Shown here: piece after piece, positions 1 to 11,600 of the stretch
How positions within the stretch are numbered: the stretch's first letter is position 1
Layout of the letters: each line of letters begins with the position of its first letter
Assembly: GCA_033725935.1 (NCBI GenBank)
Contig: MU867113.1
Span: forward strand, 186,001 to 250,000
Length of the DNA stretch: 64,000 bases
Source: Cladorrhinum sp. PSN259
Lineage: Eukaryota > Ascomycota > Sordariomycetes > Sordariales > Podosporaceae
Reading direction: 5' to 3'
The notes under the pieces: model-generated
What the model was told of the DNA's origin: nothing
What the model saw: the letters and a program-made list of their open reading frames with translations, nothing else
Databases searched by the model: none
Position numbers and translations under genes: made by a program

Positions 1-530
1 CCGACATTGAGATTGTATTGGTTGTATGCGTCCAGTCTGAAAAGGAATCGCAAAGTCTTTGTTGATTTGGGCGGTTACTTGTACCGAACCCACACCATGG
101 CTTCCGGAAGCGGAAGCTTCTTGCGTGGACCATACAAAAATGGAAATCATTAATTGCACGCGTAATTGATATCTCAAACTAGGCGTTGACTTTGAGTTAT
201 TCCGTGGATGCAGAATTTTGGTTTTACATGGCTCCTCAAGTCTCCTTCATGTTGTCAGATGACTTCTTCAAGACAGCACACACTACCTGGTGACGTTTTT
301 CTCTTTCAAAAATTCCAATCTCACAGAATCACAGAGTTTCCTTGTTAAAGAGCTGCCCCGCACCAAGCTCATTACCCAGCCTTTTTGTGGCTGTGGGATT
401 CTGCAGTTGTGTTGACATTGTCTCTTTGAAAAGCCTCTAAGGATTGTTACCCCTGTCTTAGAATGTCTACTACCATATCAAGCTGTAGCAGCGCAGCAGC
501 TGCAAGAAGGTTCAATGAAAGCTTGTAGAG
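1..530. other. intergenic, no gene seen
   Basis: I see no convincing coding region on either strand here. No splice-linked exons or RNA gene features were recognised. Confidence 0.5.
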
Positions 531-538
531 CTATAAAG
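531..538 (+). promoter_or_regulatory. TATA-like box of the GNAT gene
   Basis: The sequence CTATAAAG lies about 95 nt before the GNAT start codon, a normal distance for a fungal TATA element. This is motif recognition only. Confidence 0.4.
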
Positions 539-592
539 CTGCATTGATTATTGACAGCAAACATTTACTGTAAAATTGCTTTGCACTACAAG

Positions 593-620
593 CACACACA
601 CACACACACACAAACACACA
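593..620. repeat. (CA)n microsatellite in 5' leader
   Basis: A run of CA dinucleotides with one interruption (CAAACA) lies just upstream of the GNAT start codon, probably within its 5' UTR. It is probably length-variable. Confidence 0.8.
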
Positions 621-632
621 ATCCACCGAAAA

Positions 633-1295
633 ATGGAACACATCAAATCAAAATTCTCCACCGCCTTCCGCTCGGAACGGCTCATCTACCGCGCAATCGA
701 CATGCAAGACATCCCCCTCGTCGCCCGCATGCTTTGGGACCCCGTCAACCAGGGCTTCGGCGATCCAACCCTCTACGCGCCCCTGAGCGGCACGGTGGGC
801 GCCGTCATGGTCCAAAAGGGCCTCGAGGCATCCCTCCTCTCCGTCCTCATCTGCCTGCCTAACCCCCAACAACAGCAGCAACCAGAGTCGGAAGACCCTT
901 CAGGTTCCCTGCCCGGTACCTCCCTCCGCGCCGCTCAGGAGTCTGCCATCCCCATTGGCAGCCTCATGCTGGGAAAACCCACCGCCCCAAAGACCGATCA
1001 CTGGCGGTGGACTACCCTCGGAGTGGGCATCGCAGAGGAATATCAGGATAAAGGGTACGGGAGCGAGGCGGTGAACTGGGCTCTGGACTGGGCGTTTAAC
1101 TTTGCCGGGATGCACAGGGTCGAGCTCATGACGGCTAGTTACAACGATCGGGCGATCAAGATGTACAAGCGGCTGGGGTTCAACGAGGAAGGGAGGAAGA
1201 GGGAGACGATTTACATGGATCGGAGGTGGTGGGACATGGTTCAGTTTGGGATTCTGGAGGGAGAGTGGGAGGCTATTCGGGCGAACGGGCATTAA
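633..1295 (+). CDS. GNAT-family N-acetyltransferase (RimJ/RimL type)
   Basis: Intronless 220-aa protein. The start at 633 (MEHIKSKF) is chosen because upstream in-frame sequence only encodes the CA microsatellite. The N-terminus 'RLIYRAID' is the first strand of the RimJ/RimL-type GNAT fold. The central block 'LGVGIAEEYQDKGYGSEAV' (about residues 130-148) carries the Q/R-x-x-G-x-G/A acetyl-CoA pyrophosphate loop. The block 'YNDRAIKMYKRLGF' (about 170-183) is the conserved N/Y-x-x-A-x-x-x-Y-x-x-x-G-F motif. Members transfer acetyl from acetyl-CoA to an amino group of a protein or small molecule, probably in the cytosol; the substrate cannot be read from sequence. A Gln- and Ser-rich insertion at about residues 70-95 interrupts the N-terminal half. 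Confidence 0.85.
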   Translation: MEHIKSKFSTAFRSERLIYRAIDMQDIPLVARMLWDPVNQGFGDPTLYAPLSGTVGAVMVQKGLEASLLSVLICLPNPQQQQQPESEDPSGSLPGTSLRAAQESAIPIGSLMLGKPTAPKTDHWRWTTLGVGIAEEYQDKGYGSEAVNWALDWAFNFAGMHRVELMTASYNDRAIKMYKRLGFNEEGRKRETIYMDRRWWDMVQFGILEGEWEAIRANGH

Positions 1296-2287
1296 TAGAA
1301 CTGGAGGGGGCAGAGATGTTGGTTTATTACATGTACCTCCATAGTCACCCCCGACAACGGTTTTGGCAAACTCCATATTAGGCCGGAAACTCGAGCAGGA
1401 GCTGAGGCGCACTGAGCATCGTGCTGAACCGAGCTGAGTCCTAGGGATGTCCCGACTATACTTGCCCTATCTAAATTGATCCCGGTTTTGAGACACCGAC
1501 CCATAACCACCCGTTTCGTCCCTTGTGGGCGTAATTAAATACCGCAATCCGTAAAGGAGAACTCCTCTGTCCACTGCAGAAGATCCCTAGTCTTGGCTCA
1601 ACACCTTTCACGTGACTCGACTGAACAACAAGATCAATAGATAATCTCAAGGCAGGTTCACAGCCCGGCCCACATACACTCGCACTGCTTTCTGTGACAC
1701 CCAGAGCTTTGACTCAACCATGTGTGCGTGGTTTTCCCGAGGTTATTAGTCTTGCAGACTTGGATCTGGGATGAAGCTCAGAGAAATAGTGACCAGAGCT
1801 TTCACATTTATACTGCGCCATCTACTTCCTGGTATGGGCTCGGGATTTAATTCCCCCCATGGCGAAGGCGAGCGATGGTATGCAGCAATTTTTGTCTACA
1901 TGTAGTCTAGGTCCAAGGTAGCACAGCAATGTAACCTCCGGGTTCCAGCACCTCGGTTCCAGATATCCGTTTGCCCCATCTCCGCAACGGGGCAAGCCTC
2001 GATGACGATCCCCGCGGCCCGGGCTGCGGGGAAAGCGTCGCGCGGGGGAAAGTGGCGACAACAGGATTTCTGACGTCTGCCACCATTGCGCGAAGGGGAA
2101 GGTGAACCTGAAAGGGTTGGAGGGGGGCTAGGAAACATGGAGCGATCGGCAGTTCGTCATGGATGCGAGAAAAAGAATGTTGTATTACCTTTGGCTGTTT
2201 GCTTGAAAAGGGTCCTGGTGCCCTGTTCGCAGATCAAACATCTCTTGTCATCTCAGCATCATCCCGTCCGCCTCTTGTCGTGCAACC
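1296..2287. other. intergenic, no gene seen
   Basis: About 1 kb between two plus-strand genes. It must hold the GNAT 3' end and the transporter promoter. A GC-rich stretch lies near 1980-2060. No supported coding exon was found. Confidence 0.45.
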
Positions 2288-4216
2288 ATGGCCGCCGACG
2301 CAGAAAAGCCCAGTGCGCTACACGCCGAGGAGAAGGGTGCTCCCGAGGACACCAAGGGGTCCGGTGGTCGGTTTCTCGACAATGGCAGTGCCAGTGACGC
2401 CAGCAAGGAGCGCGTCGACACAGTCGAGCAAGCGGGGCTCCCAGCCGTGACTCTCGAGTCTTTTGCCCATCTCGACAAGAAAAAGATTCTTCGCAAGGTC
2501 TGTTCGCGCGTCCGCACGCTCGATGCGTTTGGTCCAAACGAAAGCTGACTTTGGTTGACAGATGGATCTCCGACTCATCCCGACACTGGCCGTCCTCTAC
2601 CTGCTGTCCTTTCTCGACCGTATGCTTCCCCCTTGTTCCGCACGCGCGCGCACCAAAGCTAACCGCGACTGAACCCCGTATCACAGGCGGAAACATTGGC
2701 AACGCCAAGATTGAGGGCCTGCAAGAGGACCTCAGCCTGACCGGTGACCAGTACAACATGTGCCTGACCGTCTTCTTCTTCACCTACGCCGCCTTCGAGG
2801 TGCCGAGCAACCTGCTGCTCAAGAAGCTGCGGCCCAGCCGCTGGCTTCCCATCATCATGGTGGCCTGGGGCATCGTCATGACGCTGATGGGCATCGTCCA
2901 GGGGTACTCGGGTTTGCTGGCTGCCCGCCTCTTTCTCGGCGTCGCCGAGGCCGGCCTGTTCCCGGGAGTGGCATACTACCTGACCATGTGGTACACGCGC
3001 GACGAGATCCAGCTCCGGCAGGCCCTCTTCTTCTCGGCCGCCTCGGTCGCCGGTGCCTTTAGCGGCCTGTTAGCGTTTGCCATTGGCAAGATGGACGGCG
3101 TCGGCGGCCTCGAGGGCTGGCGGTGGATCTTTATCCTCGAGGGCATCGTCACCGTGTTGTTTGCACTTGTTGCGTTTGGCCTGCTCTTTGACTTTCCCGA
3201 GACGGCGTCCTTCTTGACCGAGGAGGAGCGCGCCTTTGTCGTCTACCGGCTCAAGTACCAGGGGCAGGAGGCCGCGAGGGCGCACCAGGAGAGTATCGGC
3301 GTCGAGGCGGTCCATGTGGCACAGGCTGAGGAGTTTCAGTGGAGATTCGTACGCCAGGCCTTTACCGATTGGCAAATTTGGGTTAATATCTTTGTGTATT
3401 GGGGTGTAAGTTTAGGGCCGTTTCTGAGACCTGTGCTTTAACGCTGACATGTTTGGCCGCAGATTGTCTGCCCACTCTACGGCATTTCTCTCTTTCTACC
3501 TACCATTGTCAAGAACCTTGGCTACACGTCCAGCACGGCGCAACTCATGACCGTGCCTATTTACATCACGGCGGCCATCCTCGCCGTACTTACCGCCTAC
3601 CTGTCGGACCGCGTCGGCAAGCGCAGCCCGTTCATCATTGGCTGCTTGTTTATCATGATCATTGGCTTTTCCATGTAAGTACCGCGCTTTTGTGAGAGCC
3701 GACCTTGCTCATGATGGCTCCTTCTGACACATACCCCGAAACCAGGTGCATCGCAACCGACAACCCGCGTGTCGTCTACGGCGGAGTGTTTATAGCCACC
3801 TGCGCCATCTACCCTGCCTTCCCCGGCGTCATCACGTGGCTGTGTAACAACCTGAGTGGCTCTTACAAGCGTAGTGTTGGCATGGCGATTCAAATTGGTG
3901 TCGGCAATCTCGGAGGTGTAAGTGTACTCTTTTGCTTGTGAAAGCTCTGTTGGCGCTGTTCTGACAAAAAGGTATTCAGGCAATGGCCTCCAACTTTTAT
4001 CGCCAACACGACGCGCCACGCTACATTCTTGGGCATGCACTCGAGCTCGGCTTCATCGTTGCCGGCATCGCCGCCGCTTTCATCCTCATTCTGGGCTACA
4101 CCACCATCAACAAGAAGCGTGAAAAGACGATCCGTGAGGGAGGCTTGAGCCTATACACGTCTGAGGAGCTCTCGGCCATGGGCGATCGGGCGCCGACATT
4201 TAGATACATGTACTAA
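2288..4216 (+). CDS. MFS transporter, anion:cation symporter (Dal5/allantoate permease-like)
   Basis: Six exons: 2288-2497, 2562-2619, 2687-3405, 3463-3674, 3746-3917, 3980-4216. They join in frame to 535 aa, and every intron is GT-AG and 57-71 nt. After a polar N-terminus, TM1 ends in 'LDRGNIGNAKIEG', the signature of the fungal ACS (Dal5/Tna1) branch. 'FFFTYAAFEVPSNL' and 'LFLGVAEAGLFPGVAYYLT' are the TM2 and TM4 family motifs. The central loop is cytoplasmic and the C-terminal half begins at 'QIWVNIFVYWG'. This family imports small organic anions such as allantoate, nicotinate, biotin precursors or pantothenate by proton symport at the plasma membrane; the substrate here is unknown. The gene is not flanked by an obvious catabolic cluster. 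Confidence 0.92.
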
Positions 4217-4953
4217 CGCCACATGCATTTTTGGGTCTTGTGGCTTGTAGCTGGGCTCTAGACGACAGAACTAATGTTCGGGATCAGAGTTGGACGGCTC
4301 AGGTGGAGGCAGTCTTGATCGGGAAAGTGTGAAAACTACATGTAGGAATTCGACCTCTTTAGGTAGGTAGTGTTCTATTATTCACAAGTTGAGATAGTAG
4401 GCCAAAAGTATTTCATCTAGTTCCCACCGTTGGTCGTGACTCGGTCCCCTCCGATATGTCTCTATACGAGGGGTTTGAGTTTGAGGAGGCGGGCTCTAGA
4501 TTGGAAGATGGCTGGTGTCGCTAATGGAAGTTTGTTTCGTGGAAGTATGGTGGAAAGTGAGGTCAACAGATATTATAGTCTGGTCGTCTAAGAATTGAGC
4601 ACATAAAGTTTTTATTTTTGTTCTCAGTCCGGAGCTGGGGTGATCTGTGGCTGTTGTTCCAGGGATTTCACCACCAGCTGCTGCTGCCTGGGTTGCTCTG
4701 ATCTCCTGCCACGAAAAAGTGATTTGGCGGTGGCCGTGGTTGCCAAGGGCTGTGAGTTGCCCCGTCATTGGTTCCGTCCTGCAGAGGGCGCACTACATGC
4801 GCGGACTTCTCTTTCGGGTTCAAGTTTCAGCCGCAGAGAGAACCAAAACGCAGACGGGATTCTTGATCGACTCGGGGCCAACCTTCCACCAGCATCTGAT
4901 CTCAACACCGGCTGTCCTTGCGTGCAAATGCAGCCAGCGAACCTGACCAAGCG
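4217..4953. other. intergenic, no gene seen
   Basis: About 740 nt between the transporter and the HET gene. The HET frame is open back to 4918, but only through a TTG, so it is not counted as coding. Nothing else is recognisable. Confidence 0.45.
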
Positions 4954-7137
4954 ATGACCAGCAATCTCTACGATTCGTGCCCGCTGGGTCCTACAGCCGG
5001 CGCAATTCGCCTTCTGCGACTCGACGCATCGGAGGACCCCGCCAGACCGCTCACCGCCACTCTCTACGCAACATCGTTATCCGAGTCCAAGGGCAAATAC
5101 GAAGCCTTGTCGTACTGCTGGGGCAACGACTCCCAGCGTAGCTCCATTATCGTCAATATTCAGGGCAATGGGCAGGCACACGGAACAAAGCTGGTCACTG
5201 TTTCCATCACACGGAGCCTCGCCGACGCCCTCGTCGACCTCCGGCTCGCAAACGATGATCGAGTCCTCTGGGCAGACGCAATATGCATCAATCAGGCCGA
5301 CAATGTCGAAAAATCTACTCAGGTCCGGCAAATGCTTCAAGTCTACCAGTCCTCGAGACGCACCGTGGCGTATCTCGGTCGCGACACTAGCGGGTTCCAA
5401 GCAGCCGTTGCGCACATGGACTTTCTGTGGGCGTCTATAAATCTGCCCAGGACCTATGAAGGCGGATTGGGTGTTCTATGGCATCCGGTGAAGGGCCTGG
5501 TGCGCGCCCCTGAAGACTCTGATGCGATTGACCAGCTCATAGCAGAGGGCGTCCGAACCCCCTTCCTCACCGCGGCATCGCTCCCTGAGCCAGATCCAGA
5601 CGTCATGGCGCCGCGGAATCTCCACCGTGTAGAGGGAGTTTTGGCTTCTTCCGGGGACATTGAAGCCGCCTGGACCAAATGGTTCTCGCTTCCTTGGTTC
5701 ACACGGGCCTGGACAACCCAAGAATTTGTCGGTGGACCGAATGTTTTGCTTCAGATTGGCCCGGGCGGCGTGACCTTCACGCTAGCCGATATCTATCTGT
5801 TGCTTGGCTCTCTGCAGAAGAAATCGGTCATGGAATCGCCAGCCTCGATGCTCCTCGATCACATCCTCGGCTGTGGAGGCGCCATGAAGATGCTACAGAT
5901 GTGGAATGTCAAGCAGTTGCGGAATCTCACCATAGGCGACGTTTATTTTCGATTCGAGTCCCCGGCGCAGTACACAGCCACGCCCACCATCAACGCAAAG
6001 GACCCGCGGGACAGGCTATGGGCGCTCCTAGGCTTGAGCGGCGACCGCAGCGATCCAGCGCTCCAGGCTGACTACGACCTCGACGTGAAAGAGGTATACA
6101 GACGCTTTAGCCGCCACATCGTGTCCCAGGGCGGCCTCTTGCACCTCCTAAGGGTGGCACCCCACACTTCAGAGGATATGCCATCGTGGGGTCTAGGTGA
6201 CGGAAACTGCGTTCCCGGCCAGCATCTGTCCGCTTTCCAGGCACTTCTTCCCAGGACCGCCATCTCGGAATTCCTGGAGGACAAGTCGACAAAGAAACCA
6301 GCCGTCTTGAACGACGATGGCACAAGACTCCGCGTCCCCGCGGTCCTAGCCGACCGCATAGAGTGGTTGAGCCCCCAACTTCCCGACTACAAACCGACCT
6401 CCATCGGCTCCATCTTCGAAACGCACCCAATCCTTAACGCAATCATCCAGACCATCGATGAAGCTGCCGCCTACCCCTTCTTTCTCCTCCCCCCCGAATC
6501 CCCCGGCAGGGCTCTGATAGATTGCTTTCGGGGACTCACCTTTCGTTCCGAGCCCGACTGCGTGTATCTTCCCGGACGCCCGGCCGCTTACAACGCTAGG
6601 TGGGACGGCTACCTCCGCGCATGGCTTGAGAGCACGGGGCTGGCTATAGAGATTTTCAACAAGCATCAACCAGGCGCGATGGCGTCTTCATTGTCTTTCT
6701 CGCTTCTGTCGGAAGACTTATCTGTATTGGGCAACTCCGCATTCTTTAAGAAGGTTCGGCAGGAGGGATGGCCTATTGACATGGTTCTTGGCGCTGGGCG
6801 TGGCTTGGATCCCCCGAGTGAAAGTGACTATGAAGATGGTTCGGCGCTTTTTGTGAAGCTGCAGCGTTTCTTGCCTGTTGTTTGGCATTTCTTTGGGATG
6901 AGGGTGAGGAATTGGAGGAATCGTAGGGTCGGTAGGACGAAGCGCGGCTATCTTTGCAATCTGGACCCGAGGGCACAGGTTGGGGATCATGTCGCGCTGA
7001 TGGAATATAATTTGGCTACGGTGCTGAGGGAGAGGGAGACGGGGGTGTTTAGGATTGTTGGGCATGCGTATGTCCATCGGTTGCAGGAGGGGGCGAAGAT
7101 GGAGGGGTTGAGGGTTGAGAACATTTGGCTTTGCTGA
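4954..7137 (+). CDS. HET-domain (heterokaryon incompatibility) protein
   Basis: Intronless 727-aa protein starting at the first in-frame ATG (4954). The HET domain shows all three family blocks: 'YEALSYCWGN' (about residue 49), 'LWADAICINQ' (about 105-114) followed by 'VRQMLQVYQSSRRTVAYLG', and 'FTRAWTTQEF' (about 249). The domain resembles TIR folds and triggers cell death when genetically different fungal individuals fuse; this is family knowledge. The remaining 450 residues include 'KDPRDRLWALLGL', the usual motif after the HET domain, and no repeat domain. Codon use and GC content resemble neighbouring genes. The specific partner or allele type cannot be inferred. Confidence 0.9.
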   Translation: MTSNLYDSCPLGPTAGAIRLLRLDASEDPARPLTATLYATSLSESKGKYEALSYCWGNDSQRSSIIVNIQGNGQAHGTKLVTVSITRSLADALVDLRLANDDRVLWADAICINQADNVEKSTQVRQMLQVYQSSRRTVAYLGRDTSGFQAAVAHMDFLWASINLPRTYEGGLGVLWHPVKGLVRAPEDSDAIDQLIAEGVRTPFLTAASLPEPDPDVMAPRNLHRVEGVLASSGDIEAAWTKWFSLPWFTRAWTTQEFVGGPNVLLQIGPGGVTFTLADIYLLLGSLQKKSVMESPASMLLDHILGCGGAMKMLQMWNVKQLRNLTIGDVYFRFESPAQYTATPTINAKDPRDRLWALLGLSGDRSDPALQADYDLDVKEVYRRFSRHIVSQGGLLHLLRVAPHTSEDMPSWGLGDGNCVPGQHLSAFQALLPRTAISEFLEDKSTKKPAVLNDDGTRLRVPAVLADRIEWLSPQLPDYKPTSIGSIFETHPILNAIIQTIDEAAAYPFFLLPPESPGRALIDCFRGLTFRSEPDCVYLPGRPAAYNARWDGYLRAWLESTGLAIEIFNKHQPGAMASSLSFSLLSEDLSVLGNSAFFKKVRQEGWPIDMVLGAGRGLDPPSESDYEDGSALFVKLQRFLPVVWHFFGMRVRNWRNRRVGRTKRGYLCNLDPRAQVGDHVALMEYNLATVLRERETGVFRIVGHAYVHRLQEGAKMEGLRVENIWLC

Positions 7138-7455
7138 TGAGCAGCTGTCTAGTACTCTTTTGGAAATTTACTCCATGGCTGCTTGCAACTACGCAAAGCC
7201 ACAGGAGAAACAATCCACAGTGTGATCAGCTGTACCTTTTAGCACCATCACGATCACTTCATCCGCTCCCGTCATCATGGTAAAATCTTTCAACCATTAT
7301 CAATCTTTGATTGTACATCTACAGGACCCCCCTCCCTCCCCTGGCCCTCCCTCCGATACACTCTCTCCGGAACTGAAACATACTGCTCCAACCTCTCCCA
7401 CTGACATTCCACATCCACTCCCGCCTCCTCCAACCCCGCCTCCTTTGGCCCACCA
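7138..7455. other. intergenic, no gene seen
   Basis: About 320 nt. A proline-rich plus-strand frame from 7277 runs antisense to the minus-strand exons described next and has no support of its own. Confidence 0.4.
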
Positions 7456-8335
7456 TCATACAGCCCATCGCGGAATCTTCTCGCCCTTCTTTTGCCGCTC
7501 CCTGAGAGTGTCGAAACCGCAGCCTCCAAGACCCGGATGCCATCCGTCGGGAGTCGTGAATGTGTTTCGTTTCTCGTTGGACTTTTTGATTACCATTCCG
7601 AGAAGCTTGGCGAGGTTCATCTCGATGAAAAGTTTTACCATGTAGGCGATTTTGTGGGTTTCAATGTAACTGGCATGGGTTTAGTATATAGGTAGAGGAA
7701 TGGGAGGGGAAAGGAGGTGTGAAAGGGAAAAGGGGAAGGGAGAAGTACATGGTATCGTCGGGAGCGGCCATGCTGCAGATGACTGTAATCTGTTTGTTTT
7801 GTTAGTTCCAGTTGTGGAATGCCAAAGTAAAAGGAGAAGGATAACTCACATCCATCGAGATGGACAAAAGCACCATGAGAAGATTATATCAAGGCATAGA
7901 TCGCTAACGCCATCATCACCGGCCTCAGAATGGAAGCTAGGCTTGGGCTTCCTCAAGGCACGAGTGCGAGACCGTAGAAACTGACCCAACTGCTCCTGTT
8001 TGAATTGGACATCAACAATAGTGGTATATCGGAGGCCCTGAAGCTCTCGTGAATAGCCCCTCTCGCATTGTACCTGACCCCGCTGTCGACTCTCAAAAAT
8101 CGTATGCCACTCGAGTTCAAGTACACCTCGAGAAAGTAGAGCGTTGTAGTCCAGTATGAGAAAACGATGCTGTAGCAATGTTAGTTAGGATGAACGAAAA
8201 GCAAGCGGTAACCCCAATCTCGCCTTTCAGAGTCTTGAGGGAGATTTTCAAGGAGGATACAGACAACGGCTTGGAGCTTTGTTGATAAACTCGAAAGCTG
8301 GGAGTTGTCTCGATTTCCACAAGGGTTCGCGCTAT
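7456..8335 (-). pseudogene. hypothetical gene or remnant, model unresolved
   Basis: Minus-strand exons can be read in two blocks. The downstream block joins 7850-7876, 7749-7789 and 7456-7669 into 93 aa (MVLLSISMD... to PRWAV) with good splice signals: a GTGAGT donor with a CTAAC branch, and a GTACTT donor with a CTAAAC branch. The upstream block joins about 8213-8335 and 8169 downwards across a 43-nt GTTACC...CTACAG intron, giving 'LKGEIG|HRFLILDYN' and 'TTIVDVQFKQEQLGQFLRSR'. The upstream frame runs into 'LDIIFSW' exactly where the downstream frame begins 'MVLLSIS', so the blocks look like one gene split by a one-base frameshift, or two overlapping models. Upstream of 8335 the sequence becomes AT-rich and coding is lost. 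The family is not recognised. Confidence 0.35.
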
Positions 8336-8339
8336 CTGG

Positions 8340-8678
8340 CAAGTAGAAGAAATTTGTCGAAATTAGACGAAATATATATAAGCCCCTATAAATAGTTACT
8401 AACCGTTATTAAGCTTCTTTAAGGGACCGATAGACTGCTTGATTTTTAAAAAAACCTAATAAAAAAAGTCATAATGATTCAAGTAAACCGGAACCTTAAG
8501 GCATATAAATAGCTATAATAGCACTTGCGCTCCGTTCCTGTCCTCTGGGTTCCGGCTCAGGTTCTATATCCCCTACGCTACATTCTGGGGGCGCGTCTAC
8601 TGAGCCACCGGCAACAACGAAGCGAATCTACCACGCCAACGCCTCTCTCCAGAAGAAGAGTCATGTGGCATGGGCTCT
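8340..8678. other. AT-rich intergenic stretch
   Basis: About 180 nt of strongly AT-rich sequence (roughly 8340-8520) with TA-rich words, then about 160 nt of more balanced sequence before the stop codon of the ankyrin gene. Possibly RIP-decayed. No gene seen. Confidence 0.4.
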
Positions 8679-11600
8679 TCATTGCCTATCCTTCGCCTCC
8701 ATGTCGGCGCCTTGCAGGAGCCACACAACGGCTTCGTGGCCGTACTGCGCGGCCCACGATAGCGCCGTCCGGCCGGTACTGTCCTTCGCCTTTATATCGG
8801 CGCCTTGCTCAAGCAAGAGCCGCATAACGGCCTCGTGGCCGCTCTGCGCAGCCCAAAACAGCGGCGTCTTGCCGTAGTCCTTATCCCTCGCCTCTATATC
8901 GGCGCCTTGCTCGAGCAGGAGCCGTACGACAGCCTTATGGCCGTTCCACGCGGCCCACAATAGCGGCGTCTGGCCGCAGTACTTATCCTTCGCCTCTATA
9001 TCGGCGCCTTGCTCGAGCAGGAGCCGTACGACGGCTTCGTGGCCGTTCTGCGCAGCCCACAATAGCGGCGTCGTACCGTATTCCTTATCCTTTGCCTTTA
9101 TATCGGCGCCTTGCTCGAGCAGGAGCCGCACAACGGCTTCGTGGCCGTTCTGCACGGCCCACAATAGCGGCGTCTTGCCACAGTCCTTATCCCTCGCCTC
9201 TATATCGGCGCCTTTCTCAAGCAGGAGCCGCACGACGACGTCGTAGCCGTTATACGCGGCCCACAATAGCGGCGTCATACTATATTTCTTATCCTTCGCC
9301 TTTATATCGGCGCCTTGCTCAAGCATGAGCCGCACAACGGCTTCGTGGCCGTACTGCGCGGCCCACGATAGCGCCGTCCGGCCGGTAGTATCCTTCGCCT
9401 TTATATCGGCGCCTTGCTTAAGCAGGAGCCGCACGACGGCCTCGTGGCCACTCTCCGCAGCCGACAACAGCGGCGTCTGGCCGTATTTCTTATCCTTCGC
9501 CTCTATATCGGCGCCTTGCTCGAGCAGAAGCCACACGATAGCTTCGTGGCGGTTCCGCGCAGCCCACAACAGCGGCGTCTGGCTGTCGTATATATTCTTC
9601 ACCTCCACATCGGCGCCTTGCTCGAGCAGAAGCCGCACGACGACCTCGTGGCCATTCTGCGCGGCCCATAATAGCGGCGTCTGGCCGTTATATATATTCT
9701 TCACCTCTATATCGGCGCCTTGCTCGAGCAGGAGCCGCACGACGGCCTCGTGGCCATTCTGCGCGGCCCATAATAGCAGCGTCCGGCCGCTATATATACT
9801 CTCCATTTCCACATCAGCACCTTGCTCGAGCAGAAGCCGCACGACGGGCTCATGGCCTTTCAGAGTGGCCCACGATAGCGCCGTCCGGCCGTTACTATCC
9901 GTCGCCTCTATATTGGCGCCTTTCTCAAGCAGGAGCCGCACAACAACCTTATAGCCGCTCTCCGCAGCCCACGACAGCGGCGTCTGACCGGAGTCCCTAT
10001 ACTTTACCTCGATAGCGGTGCCGCTGTCTTGAGTAAGCAGAATATCTAGTACCCTCCGTATATCCTCGTCCACCTCTCTGCAAGGCGCGTGATTAGTATT
10101 CATACTTCTCAACGCTTCTCCATAAATGTCCAAGGCCTTTCGGATAGTCTTCGTTGCCTCCTCGTACATTTCCACTGCGTTTAGTAACAGCCCTAAATTC
10201 CATGATCTAGTAGCGTCGCCTAGACCTGGGCACTTGCACTCTATCATGGGATACCGGGGTCCAGGTTTCTTGGTTGTGAAGTCTCCATAGTCTTGTTCAT
10301 CTTGCGCCGCCCAATCCCACACAAGTAATATATCATTTGGAAATTTCTTGATCGAACTAAAATCTGGGTCGTCCAAGGGAGCCGCAATCATGATAATAGT
10401 CGAATAGCCGTTGCGTGGGCGAACGATTGTAGGCTTCGATGCCCCTTGCAGGAGGCAGACGACGTCCCCCTTCTCGATGGCTTTAGCAGAGAGTAAAAAG
10501 ACGGAAGAGCTTGGTTTTCGTTTCCTATCCGTGTTGAAATAGCTCGTCCAAGCAATCTCCACTTTCTGCCTATCACCTCGAGTGTAATCTCTTTCGGATG
10601 AGGATACACTGCCAAGACCGCATCCTTTGTGTGCAATCACTGCTACTTGCTTATTATTGTCCAACACTGGTTTGCCGTCCACCACTTGCTTGTCGTACCA
10701 AATGTCGACGGATATTTGATTATCCGCGGATATTTGATCAAACAAGGAGAATTTGATAAGATTCTCAAACAAATGTCCCCATGAAGCCTTGTAGTTAACT
10801 GATAACTGCTCTGGAATAATCTCATCAGAGCTCATGCCAAGCAAGGCAAAGACCTTGTCCGCAAGCAGTGAAGCGTTGCGGTTGTGGTACATATCCACCA
10901 GCTCACGCAGTGGGCGGATACGCAGAGAAAACGTGCCTGGTTGACTTGTTTCCTCGCTTTCCTCTCTGGCTCGGAAGTTTGCGCCACGTATGAGGTAGAC
11001 AATCGACGGGATGAGACCTTGCAGCGTTGGATGTGTTTCGTAGGGTAGCCTCAAGGCGCTAAGGCCTGCGCAGAACCCATATCCGTCGATCTCCTTGTGA
11101 CCACACTTGATTAGAACGTATCGGGCCGCGGCAACCTCTTGAAGGATCTAACGAAGCACATTAATAACCTGTATGCCGAGAATCGACTGTGCACGACGTA
11201 CCCAAAAGCGTTGAAACCAGGGTCGCTCAAGCAGTTCGGAAATTGCGAGCGGGATCGTTCCATGGGCTCTGGAATCCGTGGGCTGCTGGTGAATCGCTTG
11301 CTGGCTCGCTCCGACAATCGGGAAATTTGTGTGCTGCTTTTCCGCAGCCCCGCGAATAACATCGAGTGCTTTGTCGCTGTCGTTTGCTGCTTCTCCAAGC
11401 CAGACAATTACGGCCCTCGCTCTAGCAAAGATCTTTGTCATGAAGAGAATCTGTGATTCCTTCTCGGGGATGTTGCCTTGGTTGATGCAAATGGCATCCA
11501 CCCAAAGAATACGTTCAGTAAAGCGATCTCGAAGATGTAATAAAGCCGCGTAGAGGTTTAGCGTAACCCTCAAGTAGCCGGCGTTCTTGCCGCTCTCGTT

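Noticed and set aside
7277..7645. Proline-rich plus-strand frame
   Set aside because: Overlaps minus-strand exons with better splice signals; the product is low complexity.
9325..9954. Plus-strand open frame of 209 codons rich in Ser, Arg and Ala
   Set aside because: It is the antisense of the ankyrin array; its repeated product follows from the tandem DNA repeats and has no own domain or promoter.
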